Positions 1 to 5,196 of a stretch of 5,196 nt of DNA are shown piece after piece. Numbering within the stretch: position 1 is the stretch's first letter; every line of letters begins with the position of its first letter. Below the pieces are notes generated by a model, which saw only the letters and a program-made list of their open reading frames with translations, ran no database searches and had not been told where the DNA came from. Source of the DNA: Bacteroides sp. (GTDB lineage: Bacteria; Bacteroidota; Bacteroidia; Bacteroidales; Bacteroidaceae). Where the stretch lies: contig JAFYML010000378.1 in the NCBI GenBank assembly GCA_017556595.1, positions 1-5,196 on the forward strand, given 5' to 3'. A program made the position numbers and the translations under genes.

Positions 1-1005
1 AAAGGTGCTGAACAGGATGAACTTAAATTACTACAAATACAAATAGATAGTAGAAATAAAACTGCTAATAATCAAAATAATGATGTAGCAGAAAATACTT
101 CCGATGAAAAGGAGGAGAAAACTCGTAAGGAGTCGGATAAGAATGTTGAGAATTATCGGAAAATTGTGATTGCAGATGAATCTGAAGTAACTCAACGCTA
201 CACAAGTGATTATAGAGGTCGTGTTCAAGATAGGAATGTGACAGTAAAATTAGAGCCAATGTTTGCGTTGACCTATTACGAAAAGCCAAATGAACTTAGA
301 GGAGGAGTGCATTATCACAAATTTATTGATGAATTAAATCAATCTCGTCAATTTCATTCTCTTTTGCGTATAACAAATAATGAAGCACCACTTACCGAGG
401 AACAAGTAAATACGCACTTTGCATTGATAGATTCGCATACTTCGGATATTGTGAATGATGATAGAAGTGCAATAAAACGTTTTTTGCGTGGATTGGATTT
501 TTATTTGGTGCAGGATTTTGATAGCTCTATAGCAGATATGACTCAAGCTATATTATTGGATGATACATTTTTCCCTGCATATTTTGTTCGTGCATTGTTG
601 CGTTGTAAGCAGTTGGAGTATATGAAAGCAGAAGCTATTATTGATTCAAATCTTCCACTTCATTCTCGAAATCAAGAGAATGAAGTTGGCAAACTTAATA
701 TGGAATATGAATTGATTCGTAAAGATTTGGATAAGGTAATAGAAATCGCTCCAGATTATGTTTATGCGTACTATAATAGAGGTCATGTGCTTTCTCAATT
801 GAAAGATTATCGTGGTGCATTGGCTGATTACGATAAAGCAATTTCTTTATATCCAAACTTTGCGGAAGCCTATTTTAATCGCGGTTTAATACATATCTTT
901 ATTGGCGATAATAAGAAAGGCGTTTCGGATTTGAGTAAAGCTGGTGAGTTAGGTATAGCTTCGGCATACAATATTATTAAGCGATTTAGTCTTGTACAAA
1001 ACTAA
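1..1005 (+). CDS. Tetratricopeptide-repeat protein, C-terminal part (5' end outside window)
   Basis: The frame is open from base 1 to the TAA at 1003-1005, giving 334 visible residues without an N-terminus. Visible residues 17-52 are a hydrophilic, charged, Asn/Lys/Glu-rich linker. Residues about 56-155 are a non-repetitive region I do not recognise. TPR-like helical pairs follow: one at about 157-190 (RGLDFYLVQDFDSSIADMTQ), a degenerate one at about 191-212, and two good consecutive 34-residue repeats at about 253-286 (AYYNRGHVLSQLKDYRGALA) and 287-320 (AYFNRGLIHIFIGDNKKGVS). TPRs form helical scaffolds for protein-protein contacts; the partner is unknown. Established knowledge, from memory: a long TPR protein commonly precedes thrS in Bacteroides genomes. 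A GTG at 166 could start an ORF, but the frame stays open upstream and the linker looks coding, so I treat the gene as truncated by the window. Location in the cell cannot be judged without the N-terminus. Confidence 0.88.
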   Translation, partial: KGAEQDELKLLQIQIDSRNKTANNQNNDVAENTSDEKEEKTRKESDKNVENYRKIVIADESEVTQRYTSDYRGRVQDRNVTVKLEPMFALTYYEKPNELRGGVHYHKFIDELNQSRQFHSLLRITNNEAPLTEEQVNTHFALIDSHTSDIVNDDRSAIKRFLRGLDFYLVQDFDSSIADMTQAILLDDTFFPAYFVRALLRCKQLEYMKAEAIIDSNLPLHSRNQENEVGKLNMEYELIRKDLDKVIEIAPDYVYAYYNRGHVLSQLKDYRGALADYDKAISLYPNFAEAYFNRGLIHIFIGDNKKGVSDLSKAGELGIASAYNIIKRFSLVQN

Positions 1006-1021
1006 CATTTCTGTGTTAAAA

Positions 1022-1053
1022 ATGAAATATTAAAAAAGAAATCGTTATTTTTG
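1022..1053 (+). promoter_or_regulatory. Candidate Bacteroidota-type promoter of thrS
   Basis: TATTTTTG at 1046-1053 matches the Bacteroidota -7 consensus TAnnTTTG. The upstream -33 box is poor: the best placed triplet is ATG at 1022-1024 (consensus TTG), 21 nt before the -7 element. Transcription would start near 1057-1061 and leave a 5' leader of only about 25 nt, too short for a T-box-like or other large leader. The site lies in the 78-nt gap after the TPR gene, so thrS need not depend on read-through from it. Base pattern seen in the sequence; activity is inferred. Confidence 0.5.
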
Positions 1054-1083
1054 CAAGCCGTAAAATAGAATAAATATTTCATT

Positions 1084-3024
1084 ATGATAAAAATTACATT
1101 TCCTGATGGTTCTGTTCGCGAATATAATAAGGGCGTAACAGGACTTCAAATTGCAGAAAGTATTAGCCAACGCTTGGCGCAAGATGTGCTAGCATGTGGT
1201 GTAAATGGCGAAACTTATGATTTAGGTCGTCCTATCAATGAAGATGCACAAGTGGTGCTTTACAAGTGGGAAGATGAGCAAGGTAAACATGCTTTTTGGC
1301 ATACAAGTGCTCACTTGCTTGCCGAGGCATTGCAAGAGTTGTATCCTGGTATTCAATTTGGTATAGGTCCTGCTATTGAAAATGGTTTCTATTACGATGT
1401 TGATCTAGGTGAAACACCAATTAAAGAAGCAGATCTTCCTATTATAGAAAAGAAGATGGCCGAGTTGGTTGCGAAGAAAGAGGCCGTAGTTCGCCAAGAT
1501 ATTAACAAGGCAGATGCACTGAGTATGTTCGGTGCACGCGGCGAAACCTATAAGTGCGAATTGATTGAAGAGTTGGAAGATGGTCACATCACAACTTATA
1601 CTCAAGGTGCATTTACCGACCTTTGCCGTGGTCCTCACTTGATGACAACTGCTCCTATCAAAGCCATTAAATTGACATCTGTTGCTGGTGCATATTGGCG
1701 CGGTCAAGAAGATAGAAAAATGATGACTCGTATTTATGGTATCTCTTTCCCTAAGAAGAAGATGCTTGACGAGTATTTAGTGATGCTTGAAGAAGCTAAG
1801 AAACGCGACCACCGTAAGATTGGAAAGGAGATGGACCTCTTTATGTTCTCTGATACAGTGGGTAAGGGCTTACCAATGTGGCTACCCAAGGGTACAGCAT
1901 TGCGCAATCGCTTGCAAGATTTCTTGCGTCGCATTCAAGCAAGATACGATTATCAAGAAGTAATGTGTCCACCAATTGGTAATAAGTTGCTTTACATTAC
2001 CTCTGGTCACTATGCAAAATACGGAAAGGATTCATTCCAACCTATTCATACGCCAGAAGAAGGTGAAGAGTACTTCTTGAAACCAATGAACTGTCCTCAT
2101 CACTGTATGATATACAAGAACTCGCCTCGCTCGTACAAGGAACTTCCTTTGCGATTGGCAGAGTTTGGTACTGTATGTCGCTATGAACAAAGCGGCGAGT
2201 TGCATGGTTTGACTCGTGTACGTAGTTTTACACAAGACGATGCACACATTTTCTGTCGTCCCGATCAAGTAAAAGATGAATTCTTGCGTGTAATGGATAT
2301 TATTTCAATTGTGTTCCAATCAATGAATTTCGAAAACTTTGAAGCACAAATCTCATTGCGCGATAAAGAAAATCGTACAAAATACATCGGTAGCGATGAA
2401 AATTGGGAAAGAGCAGAACGCGCTATTGTAGAAGCTTGCGAAGAAAAAGGCTTGAAAGCAAGAGTGGAATATGGCGAAGCTGCTTTCTATGGTCCTAAGC
2501 TCGACTTTATGGTGAAAGATGCTATCGGTCGTCGTTGGCAATTAGGTACAATCCAAGTTGATTATAACTTGCCCGAACGTTTTGAACTTGAATATACAGG
2601 CTCGGATAACCAAAAACATCGCCCGGTTATGATTCACCGTGCACCATTCGGATCAATGGAACGTTTCGTAGCAGTGCTTATTGAACATACTGCTGGTAAA
2701 TTCCCATTGTGGTTGACTCCTGATCAAGTAGCAATTCTTCCGATTAGCGAAAAATTCAATGATTATGCAGAAGAAGTGAAGCAAGAACTTCGCAAATACG
2801 ATGTTCGTGCTATCGTAGATGAGCGTAACGAAAAGATTGGACGTAAGATTCGCGATAATGAAATGAAACGCATCCCTTACATGCTGATTGTTGGAGAAAA
2901 AGAAGCTGAAAATAGAGAAGTTGCAGTACGTAAACAAGGCGAAGGCGACCAAGGAACACTGAAAATTGAAGATTTCGCGAAAAAAGTTAGCGAAGAAGTT
3001 CAAAATATGATAAATAAGTGGTAA
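1084..3024 (+). CDS. thrS: Threonyl-tRNA synthetase (class II)
   Basis: Cytosolic enzyme that joins threonine to tRNA-Thr using ATP and clears mischarged Ser-tRNA-Thr. The 646 residues are full length for the bacterial enzyme (about 640). Domains in order: TGS at about 1-61; editing (SAD) domain at about 65-225 with HTSAH at 73-77 plus C181 and H185, equivalent to the E. coli editing-site H73, H77, C182 and H186; class II catalytic core at about 245-540; anticodon-binding domain at about 545-640. The catalytic zinc ligands appear intact as C337 (MNCPHH), H388 (DDAHIF) and H518 (MIHRAPFG). Motif 2 arginine R366 and motif 3 arginine R527 are present. The start ATG gives the usual TGS beginning [10 protein letters not shown]; the leader is A/T-rich without a clear Shine-Dalgarno. 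It heads the thrS-infC-rpmI-rplT cluster. Very close to Bacteroides ThrRS as I remember it. Nothing is missing or broken. Confidence 0.99.
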   Translation: MIKITFPDGSVREYNKGVTGLQIAESISQRLAQDVLACGVNGETYDLGRPINEDAQVVLYKWEDEQGKHAFWHTSAHLLAEALQELYPGIQFGIGPAIENGFYYDVDLGETPIKEADLPIIEKKMAELVAKKEAVVRQDINKADALSMFGARGETYKCELIEELEDGHITTYTQGAFTDLCRGPHLMTTAPIKAIKLTSVAGAYWRGQEDRKMMTRIYGISFPKKKMLDEYLVMLEEAKKRDHRKIGKEMDLFMFSDTVGKGLPMWLPKGTALRNRLQDFLRRIQARYDYQEVMCPPIGNKLLYITSGHYAKYGKDSFQPIHTPEEGEEYFLKPMNCPHHCMIYKNSPRSYKELPLRLAEFGTVCRYEQSGELHGLTRVRSFTQDDAHIFCRPDQVKDEFLRVMDIISIVFQSMNFENFEAQISLRDKENRTKYIGSDENWERAERAIVEACEEKGLKARVEYGEAAFYGPKLDFMVKDAIGRRWQLGTIQVDYNLPERFELEYTGSDNQKHRPVMIHRAPFGSMERFVAVLIEHTAGKFPLWLTPDQVAILPISEKFNDYAEEVKQELRKYDVRAIVDERNEKIGRKIRDNEMKRIPYMLIVGEKEAENREVAVRKQGEGDQGTLKIEDFAKKVSEEVQNMINKW

Positions 3025-3029
3025 ATTTG
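3022..3029 (+). promoter_or_regulatory. Possible internal promoter for infC-rpmI-rplT
   Basis: TAAATTTG fits TAnnTTTG exactly and its first three bases are the thrS stop codon. The expected -33 position, 20 nt upstream, has only GTTC (2998-3001), two of four bases. If used, transcription would begin about 3033-3037, giving infC a leader of about 50 nt. Such a six-base pattern can occur by chance in AT-rich DNA, so this is a candidate only. Confidence 0.35.
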
Positions 3030-3083
3030 CGCCCAATTTAGTAATAACCAATAAGAAACAAAAAACGGAACATACGTTATTTA

Positions 3084-3683
3084 ATGAAGAATGACAATTT
3101 AAAAGGGCAACATCGGGTTAATGAACAAATCCGTGCCAAAGAAGTCCGCATCGTGGGCGATGATATCGAATCACAGGTTTATCCATTGGCTCAAGCATTG
3201 AAAATTGCCGAAGAGCATGATGCCGACCTTGTAGAAATCTCTCCCAATGCTCAACCGCCAGTTTGTCGTATTATTGATTATTCTAAGTTCTTGTATCAAC
3301 TTAAGAAACGTCAAAAAGAGCAAAAAGCAAAGCAAGTTAAAGTAAATGTGAAAGAAATTCGATTCGGTCCACAAACCGACGATCACGATTACAACTTTAA
3401 GTTGAAACATGCCAAAGGCTTTTTGGAAGATGGCGATAAAGTGAAAGCATATGTGTTCTTTAAAGGACGCTCAATCTTGTTCAAAGAACAAGGCGAAGTA
3501 TTGCTTCTACGTTTCGCTAATGATTTGGAAGATTTCGCAAAAGTTGATCAAATGCCGATTCTTGAAGGAAAGCGTATGACAATTCAACTCTCTCCGAAAA
3601 AAGCAGGCTCACCTAAGAAAAATTCAACTCCCAAACCTGAGAAAAATAATTCTCATGAAGGGGAAAGAGAAAACGAAGAATAA
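3084..3683 (+). CDS. infC: Translation initiation factor IF-3
   Basis: IF3 binds the 30S subunit, keeps it apart from 50S and checks the start codon and initiator tRNA. The protein has 199 residues. The N-terminal domain is at about 11-76 and contains the family signature around [14 protein letters not shown] (62-75). A lysine-rich linker (about 74-86) follows, then the C-terminal ribosome-binding domain (about 87-170; [30 protein letters not shown]). Residues 171-199 form a Lys/Pro/Ser then Glu-rich tail that extends past the usual core of about 170-180 residues and is probably disordered. The ATG at 3084 puts [16 protein letters not shown] at residue 11, as expected; upstream in frame there is a stop at 3045-3047 and no better start. 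E. coli infC uses a rare AUU start for self-control; here the start is a normal ATG. The gene lies 59 nt after thrS and 65 nt before rpmI. Confidence 0.98.
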   Translation: MKNDNLKGQHRVNEQIRAKEVRIVGDDIESQVYPLAQALKIAEEHDADLVEISPNAQPPVCRIIDYSKFLYQLKKRQKEQKAKQVKVNVKEIRFGPQTDDHDYNFKLKHAKGFLEDGDKVKAYVFFKGRSILFKEQGEVLLLRFANDLEDFAKVDQMPILEGKRMTIQLSPKKAGSPKKNSTPKPEKNNSHEGERENEE

Positions 3684-3691
3684 AAATGAGT

Positions 3692-3713
3692 AACGCCATA
3701 GGTATAGTGCGTT
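3692..3713 (+). promoter_or_regulatory. Small hairpin in infC-rpmI gap, possible translational control site
   Basis: AACGC (3692-3696) can pair with GCGTT (3709-3713) around a 12-nt loop, in the 65-nt gap just before rpmI. In E. coli and Bacillus, bL20 represses its own operon by binding mRNA at or before rpmI, so a structure here is plausibly regulatory. The stem is short and no L20-binding motif can be recognised by eye, so the role is inference. Confidence 0.22.
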
Positions 3714-3748
3714 TCCATATATTTAATAATTAATAAAACAAAAGTAAG

Positions 3749-3946
3749 ATGCCGAAAATTAAGACGAACTCCGGTGCAAAAAAAAGATTTACTCTTACCG
3801 GAACCGGAAAAATCAAGAGAAAGCACGCTTTTCATAGTCATATTTTGACTAAGAAAACTAAAAAGCAAAAGAGAAACTTGTGTCACTCTGCACTTGTTGA
3901 TACAACAAATGTAGCTCAAGTTAAGTCACTCTTAGCTATGAAGTAA
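3749..3946 (+). CDS. rpmI: 50S ribosomal protein bL35
   Basis: A small, strongly basic protein of the large ribosomal subunit; 65 residues is the normal length. The N-terminus [14 protein letters not shown] carries the family signature ([11 protein letters not shown], residues 4-14). It is followed by the typical basic stretches [13 protein letters not shown] (19-31) and [10 protein letters not shown] (35-44), and a short helical C-terminus. The ATG is preceded by an A-rich stretch (AAAACAAAAGTAAG) without a strong Shine-Dalgarno, as for its neighbours. The gene sits between infC and rplT, the usual order, and is presumably on the same transcript. Complete, no anomalies. Confidence 0.98.
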   Translation: MPKIKTNSGAKKRFTLTGTGKIKRKHAFHSHILTKKTKKQKRNLCHSALVDTTNVAQVKSLLAMK

Positions 3947-4017
3947 TCTAAGCGTGAAGGAATTTTAAGTTATTATTAACCGAATGCATTAGCTTCAAGT
4001 CCGTTGCGTGAAGTAAT
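3939..4017 (+). promoter_or_regulatory. Candidate RNA control region before rplT with competing pairings
   Basis: The 100-nt rpmI-rplT gap is long for such a tight operon. CTTCA (3993-3997) can pair with TGAAG (4009-4013), with a possible inner G3999-C4007 pair. Two other TGAAG copies (3939-3943, at the rpmI stop, and 3955-3959) could pair with the same CTTCA instead. GCGTGAAG occurs twice (3952-3959, 4006-4013), as does TGAAGTAAT (3939-3947, 4009-4017). A role in bL20 feedback is inference; stems are short. Confidence 0.3.
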
Positions 4018-4046
4018 GGCGCTAACATTCAAAAACAAGAAAAACT

Positions 4047-4397
4047 ATGCCAAGATCAGTAAATCATGTTGCTTCAAGAGCAAGAAGAAAGAAAATTTTG
4101 AAATTGACCAGAGGTTACTTTGGTGCAAGAAAGAACGTTTGGACAGTTGCCAAGAATACTTGGGAAAAAGGTCTTACTTATGCGTTCCGTGACCGTAAGA
4201 ATAAGAAAAGAAACTTCCGTGCATTGTGGATTCAACGTATCAACGCTGCTGCCCGTTTGGAAGGTATGTCTTATTCAAAGTTGATGGGTGCATTGCACAA
4301 AGCTGGTATTGAAATCAATCGTAAAGTTTTGGCTGATTTAGCAATGAATCATCCTGAAGCTTTCAAGGCTATTGTTGCTAAAGCTAAAGCTGCTTAA
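4047..4397 (+). CDS. rplT: 50S ribosomal protein bL20
   Basis: An early-binding 23S rRNA protein needed to assemble the large subunit; in E. coli and Bacillus it also represses its own operon. The 116 residues are the normal family length. The N-terminal arm ([20 protein letters not shown], residues 1-20) is the usual basic extension that threads into rRNA. The family signature lies around [17 protein letters not shown] (54-70), and the globular C-terminal half (about 60-116) has the typical [20 protein letters not shown] (73-92). This ATG yields the conserved MPRSVN start; a longer overlapping frame from 4004 is a shadow. It is the last gene of the cluster, with an intrinsic terminator starting 27 nt after its stop. 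Confidence 0.99.
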   Translation: MPRSVNHVASRARRKKILKLTRGYFGARKNVWTVAKNTWEKGLTYAFRDRKNKKRNFRALWIQRINAAARLEGMSYSKLMGALHKAGIEINRKVLADLAMNHPEAFKAIVAKAKAA

Positions 4398-4423
4398 TAT
4401 TAGCAGTGACTGATAGAACTGAT

Positions 4424-4458
4424 AAAATGCTGATTACCGTTTGGTGATCAGCATTTTT
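4424..4458 (+). terminator. Intrinsic terminator of the thrS-infC-rpmI-rplT operon
   Basis: AAATGCTGAT (4425-4434) pairs with ATCAGCATTT (4447-4456). The stem extends inward through T4435-G4446, A4436-T4445, C4437-G4444 and C4438-G4443 to a GTTT loop (4439-4442), 14 bp in all. Five T residues (4454-4458) and CTTATTT follow. A strong rho-independent signal correctly placed after rplT. Confidence 0.93.
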
Positions 4459-4486
4459 CTTATTTATGAAGAACAAATACTTTGGA

Positions 4487-4538
4487 CGTGAAGTGTTTGT
4501 TGCTCACGGCTGAAGTGTTAATACTTCAGAAAGCAACA
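4487..4538 (+). repeat. Stem-loop with direct and inverted TGAAGT repeats
   Basis: TGAAGTGTT occurs at 4489-4497 and 4511-4519, 22 bp apart, and the inverse ACTTCA is at 4523-4528. CTGAAGT (4510-4516) and ACTTCAG (4523-4529) form a perfect 7-bp stem with a 6-nt loop. Around it TGTTGCT (4498-4504) and AGCAACA (4532-4538) form a second perfect 7-bp stem across a small internal loop. CGTGA (4487-4491) with TCACG (4504-4508) is an alternative to the outer stem. No T-tract follows, so this is not a standard terminator. It lies between the rplT terminator and the small RNA promoter. Function unknown: DNA operator, processed RNA or leftover structure. Confidence 0.5.
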
Positions 4539-4577
4539 TTGCATAGTTGTGAAAAGATGAAAATAATAGATGTCTTA

Positions 4578-4609
4578 TTTGCTTATCTCAAATAAATATC
4601 CTATCTTTG
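4578..4609 (+). promoter_or_regulatory. Strong Bacteroidota-type promoter of the small RNA
   Basis: TTTG at 4578-4581 is followed after 20 nt by TATCTTTG at 4602-4609, a full match to the Bacteroidota housekeeping promoter TTTG...TAnnTTTG with proper spacing. The DNA just upstream (4551-4570) is A-rich, like an UP element. The expected transcription start is about 4613-4617. This promoter lies downstream of the ATG at 4570, which argues against a protein gene starting there. Confidence 0.85.
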
Positions 4610-4613
4610 TCAT

Positions 4614-4838
4614 AACAAAAATAAGAAAAGTAGCCGCATTGATTGGATCGGGAAACTCATCAATTATATCTGAATACCGAGACAAGCTTGCGTACTCAAT
4701 GGCGGGCCACGCCCTTCGGGGTAACCTTGAGTCGGTGGATTACAAAGAGTACGGGCACTCAAATCCTGTTATTCGGAGTTTCATCACATCATCGGTGCGG
4801 CTTAATATAAAATGATTCACTTAAGTGAATCATTTTTT
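4614..4838 (+). ncRNA. Structured small RNA, Bacteroidales-1 motif type (possible 6S RNA)
   Basis: About 225 nt between a strong promoter and a strong terminator. Pairings found by eye: 4633-4643 with 4791-4801 (11 bp, two G-U); 4652-4658 with 4776-4782 (7 bp, perfect); 4671-4676 with 4770-4775; 4677-4680 with 4732-4735. Hairpin A is 4695-4702 with 4725-4731 (U4700 bulged), capped by a C(UUCG)G tetraloop at 4714-4719. Hairpin B is 4737-4741 with 4762-4766 and 4747-4750 with 4757-4760. The Bacteroidales-1 RNA is known to lie often downstream of the L20 gene with its own promoter and terminator, as here. A long closing stem, an unpaired 5' strand (4659-4670) and a branched tip resemble 6S RNA, which binds RNA polymerase. 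I recall that Bacteroidales-1 has been linked to 6S, but cannot confirm it here. The 5' end is estimated from the promoter. Confidence 0.85.
4809..4838. terminator. Bidirectional terminator shared by the small RNA and mltG
   Basis: Positions 4809-4836 are a perfect 28-bp palindrome, centred on CACTTAAGTG: a 12-bp stem (4809-4820 with 4825-4836) and a TTAA loop. On the + strand it ends in six T residues (4833-4838) and ends the small RNA. On the - strand the stem is followed by TTTTATATT and serves the converging mltG, whose stop codon lies at its edge. Confidence 0.92.
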
Positions 4839-5196
4839 ATTTATATATCTTTCGCTTATTTAAAGCATCCCAATATTTGCGTGCATTGCGATTATGCTCG
4901 CTTAATGTGCTAGCAAAGTTGTGTGTACCTGAGAAATCTTCTTTTGCACACATATATAGATAATTGTGTTTGCTGAAGTTTAGTACTGCATCTATACCTT
5001 CTGGTGTAGGGATACGTATTGGTCCAGGAGGAAGCCCAGCTATCTTATATGTGTTGTATGGTGAATCTATTTCAAGGTGCTTATTTGTGATTCTGCGCAA
5101 AGTAAAATCTTGCCATGCATACTTTACTGTAGGATCGGCTTGTAGCGGCATGCCTCTTTTTAGGCGGTTAATATATAAACCTGCTACCATTGGCTT
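4837..5196 (-). CDS. mltG: Endolytic murein transglycosylase MltG, C-terminal part (5' end outside window)
   Basis: MltG (YceG-like family) is an inner-membrane lytic transglycosylase that cuts nascent peptidoglycan strands and is thought to end their elongation. The frame stays open to the right edge, leaving 119 residues of the C-terminal catalytic region. Family landmarks are clear: MVAGLYINRLKRGMPLQADP (visible residues 3-22), the SPYNTYK segment, AGLPPGPIRIPTPEGIDAVL, then YLYMCAKEDFSGTHNFASTL and a closing EHNRNARKYW. The N-terminal membrane anchor, the LysM-like part and the catalytic glutamate lie beyond the window and cannot be checked. Many members end soon after the EHN...W segment, so the C-terminus (NKRKIYK) looks natural. 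The TAA stop is 4839-4837, in the T-tract of the shared terminator. It converges on the small RNA gene and is not part of the ribosomal operon. Confidence 0.97.
   Translation of the reverse strand, partial: KPMVAGLYINRLKRGMPLQADPTVKYAWQDFTLRRITNKHLEIDSPYNTYKIAGLPPGPIRIPTPEGIDAVLNFSKHNYLYMCAKEDFSGTHNFASTLSEHNRNARKYWDALNKRKIYK

Noticed and set aside
110..117. AGGAGG-like sequence resembling a Shine-Dalgarno
   Set aside because: It is inside the TPR coding frame (Lys-Glu-Glu codons), has no well-placed start after it, and Bacteroidota do not depend on strong Shine-Dalgarno sites.
166..168. GTG as the start of the TPR protein
   Set aside because: The frame is open without a stop back to base 1 and the upstream residues read as a plausible hydrophilic linker, so the true start lies outside the window.
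31..289. Two minus-strand open frames opposite the TPR gene
   Set aside because: Antisense shadows: one is an Ile/Leu/Phe-rich run that mirrors AT-rich codons, and neither shows a domain.
1405..3051. Several minus-strand open frames opposite thrS
   Set aside because: They lie fully within the antisense of a complete, well-conserved gene and look like no known protein.
4004..4192. 62-codon open frame overlapping the start of rplT
   Set aside because: It overlaps the first half of bL20 in another frame; the bL20 reading is unmistakable and starts at 4047.
4478..4484. TACTTTG as a -7 promoter element
   Set aside because: The spacer between TA and TTTG is one base instead of two and no upstream box fits.
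4683..4690. CAAGCTTG palindrome as a protein-binding site
   Set aside because: It lies within the small RNA and eight-base palindromes are common by chance.
4570..4815. 81-codon open frame on the + strand between rplT and mltG
   Set aside because: Its ATG lies upstream of the -33 and -7 boxes that drive the small RNA, so the main transcript would lack the start. The frame runs through RNA helices and into the terminator stem, and the peptide resembles no family I know.

Overview
The window comes from the chromosome of a member of the Bacteroidales, most likely Bacteroides or a close relative. Three things point there. ThrRS, IF3 and MltG read like Bacteroides-type proteins. None of the starts has a strong GGAGG-type Shine-Dalgarno, and A/T-rich leaders precede them. 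Promoter-like sites follow the Bacteroidota pattern TTTG...TAnnTTTG instead of TTGACA/TATAAT. The DNA is AT-rich and densely coding. There is no mobile element, CRISPR array, tRNA or rRNA gene.

Layout: positions 1-1005 hold the 3' part of a tetratricopeptide-repeat (TPR) protein gene whose start lies off the left edge. A 78-bp gap with a TATTTTTG promoter element leads into thrS (threonyl-tRNA synthetase, 1084-3024). Then come infC (IF3, 3084-3683), rpmI (bL35, 3749-3946) and rplT (bL20, 4047-4397), all on the + strand, and a strong intrinsic terminator at 4424-4458. This is the classical thrS-infC-rpmI-rplT translation cluster. A second TAnnTTTG match over the thrS stop codon may give infC-rpmI-rplT a promoter of their own. 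The gaps before rpmI and rplT are 65 and 100 nt and can form small hairpins, so they are candidate sites for feedback control by bL20.

The 439-nt stretch from 4398 to 4836 has no convincing protein gene but is not empty. After the rplT terminator there is a stem-loop with TGAAGT repeats (4487-4538), and then an almost ideal Bacteroidota promoter (4578-4609). This drives a structured small RNA of about 225 nt, ending at a perfect 28-bp palindromic terminator (4809-4836). Its position just downstream of the L20 gene, with its own promoter and terminator, fits the known Bacteroidales-1 RNA motif. Its long closing stem, inner bubble and branched tip resemble 6S RNA. This is the most interesting object in the window, but it belongs to a described family and is not a new system.

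On the minus strand, the 3' end of mltG (endolytic murein transglycosylase) converges on the RNA gene. Its stop codon sits in the U-tract of the shared bidirectional terminator. I found no sign of an undescribed multi-gene system; the open questions are all at the RNA and regulatory level.
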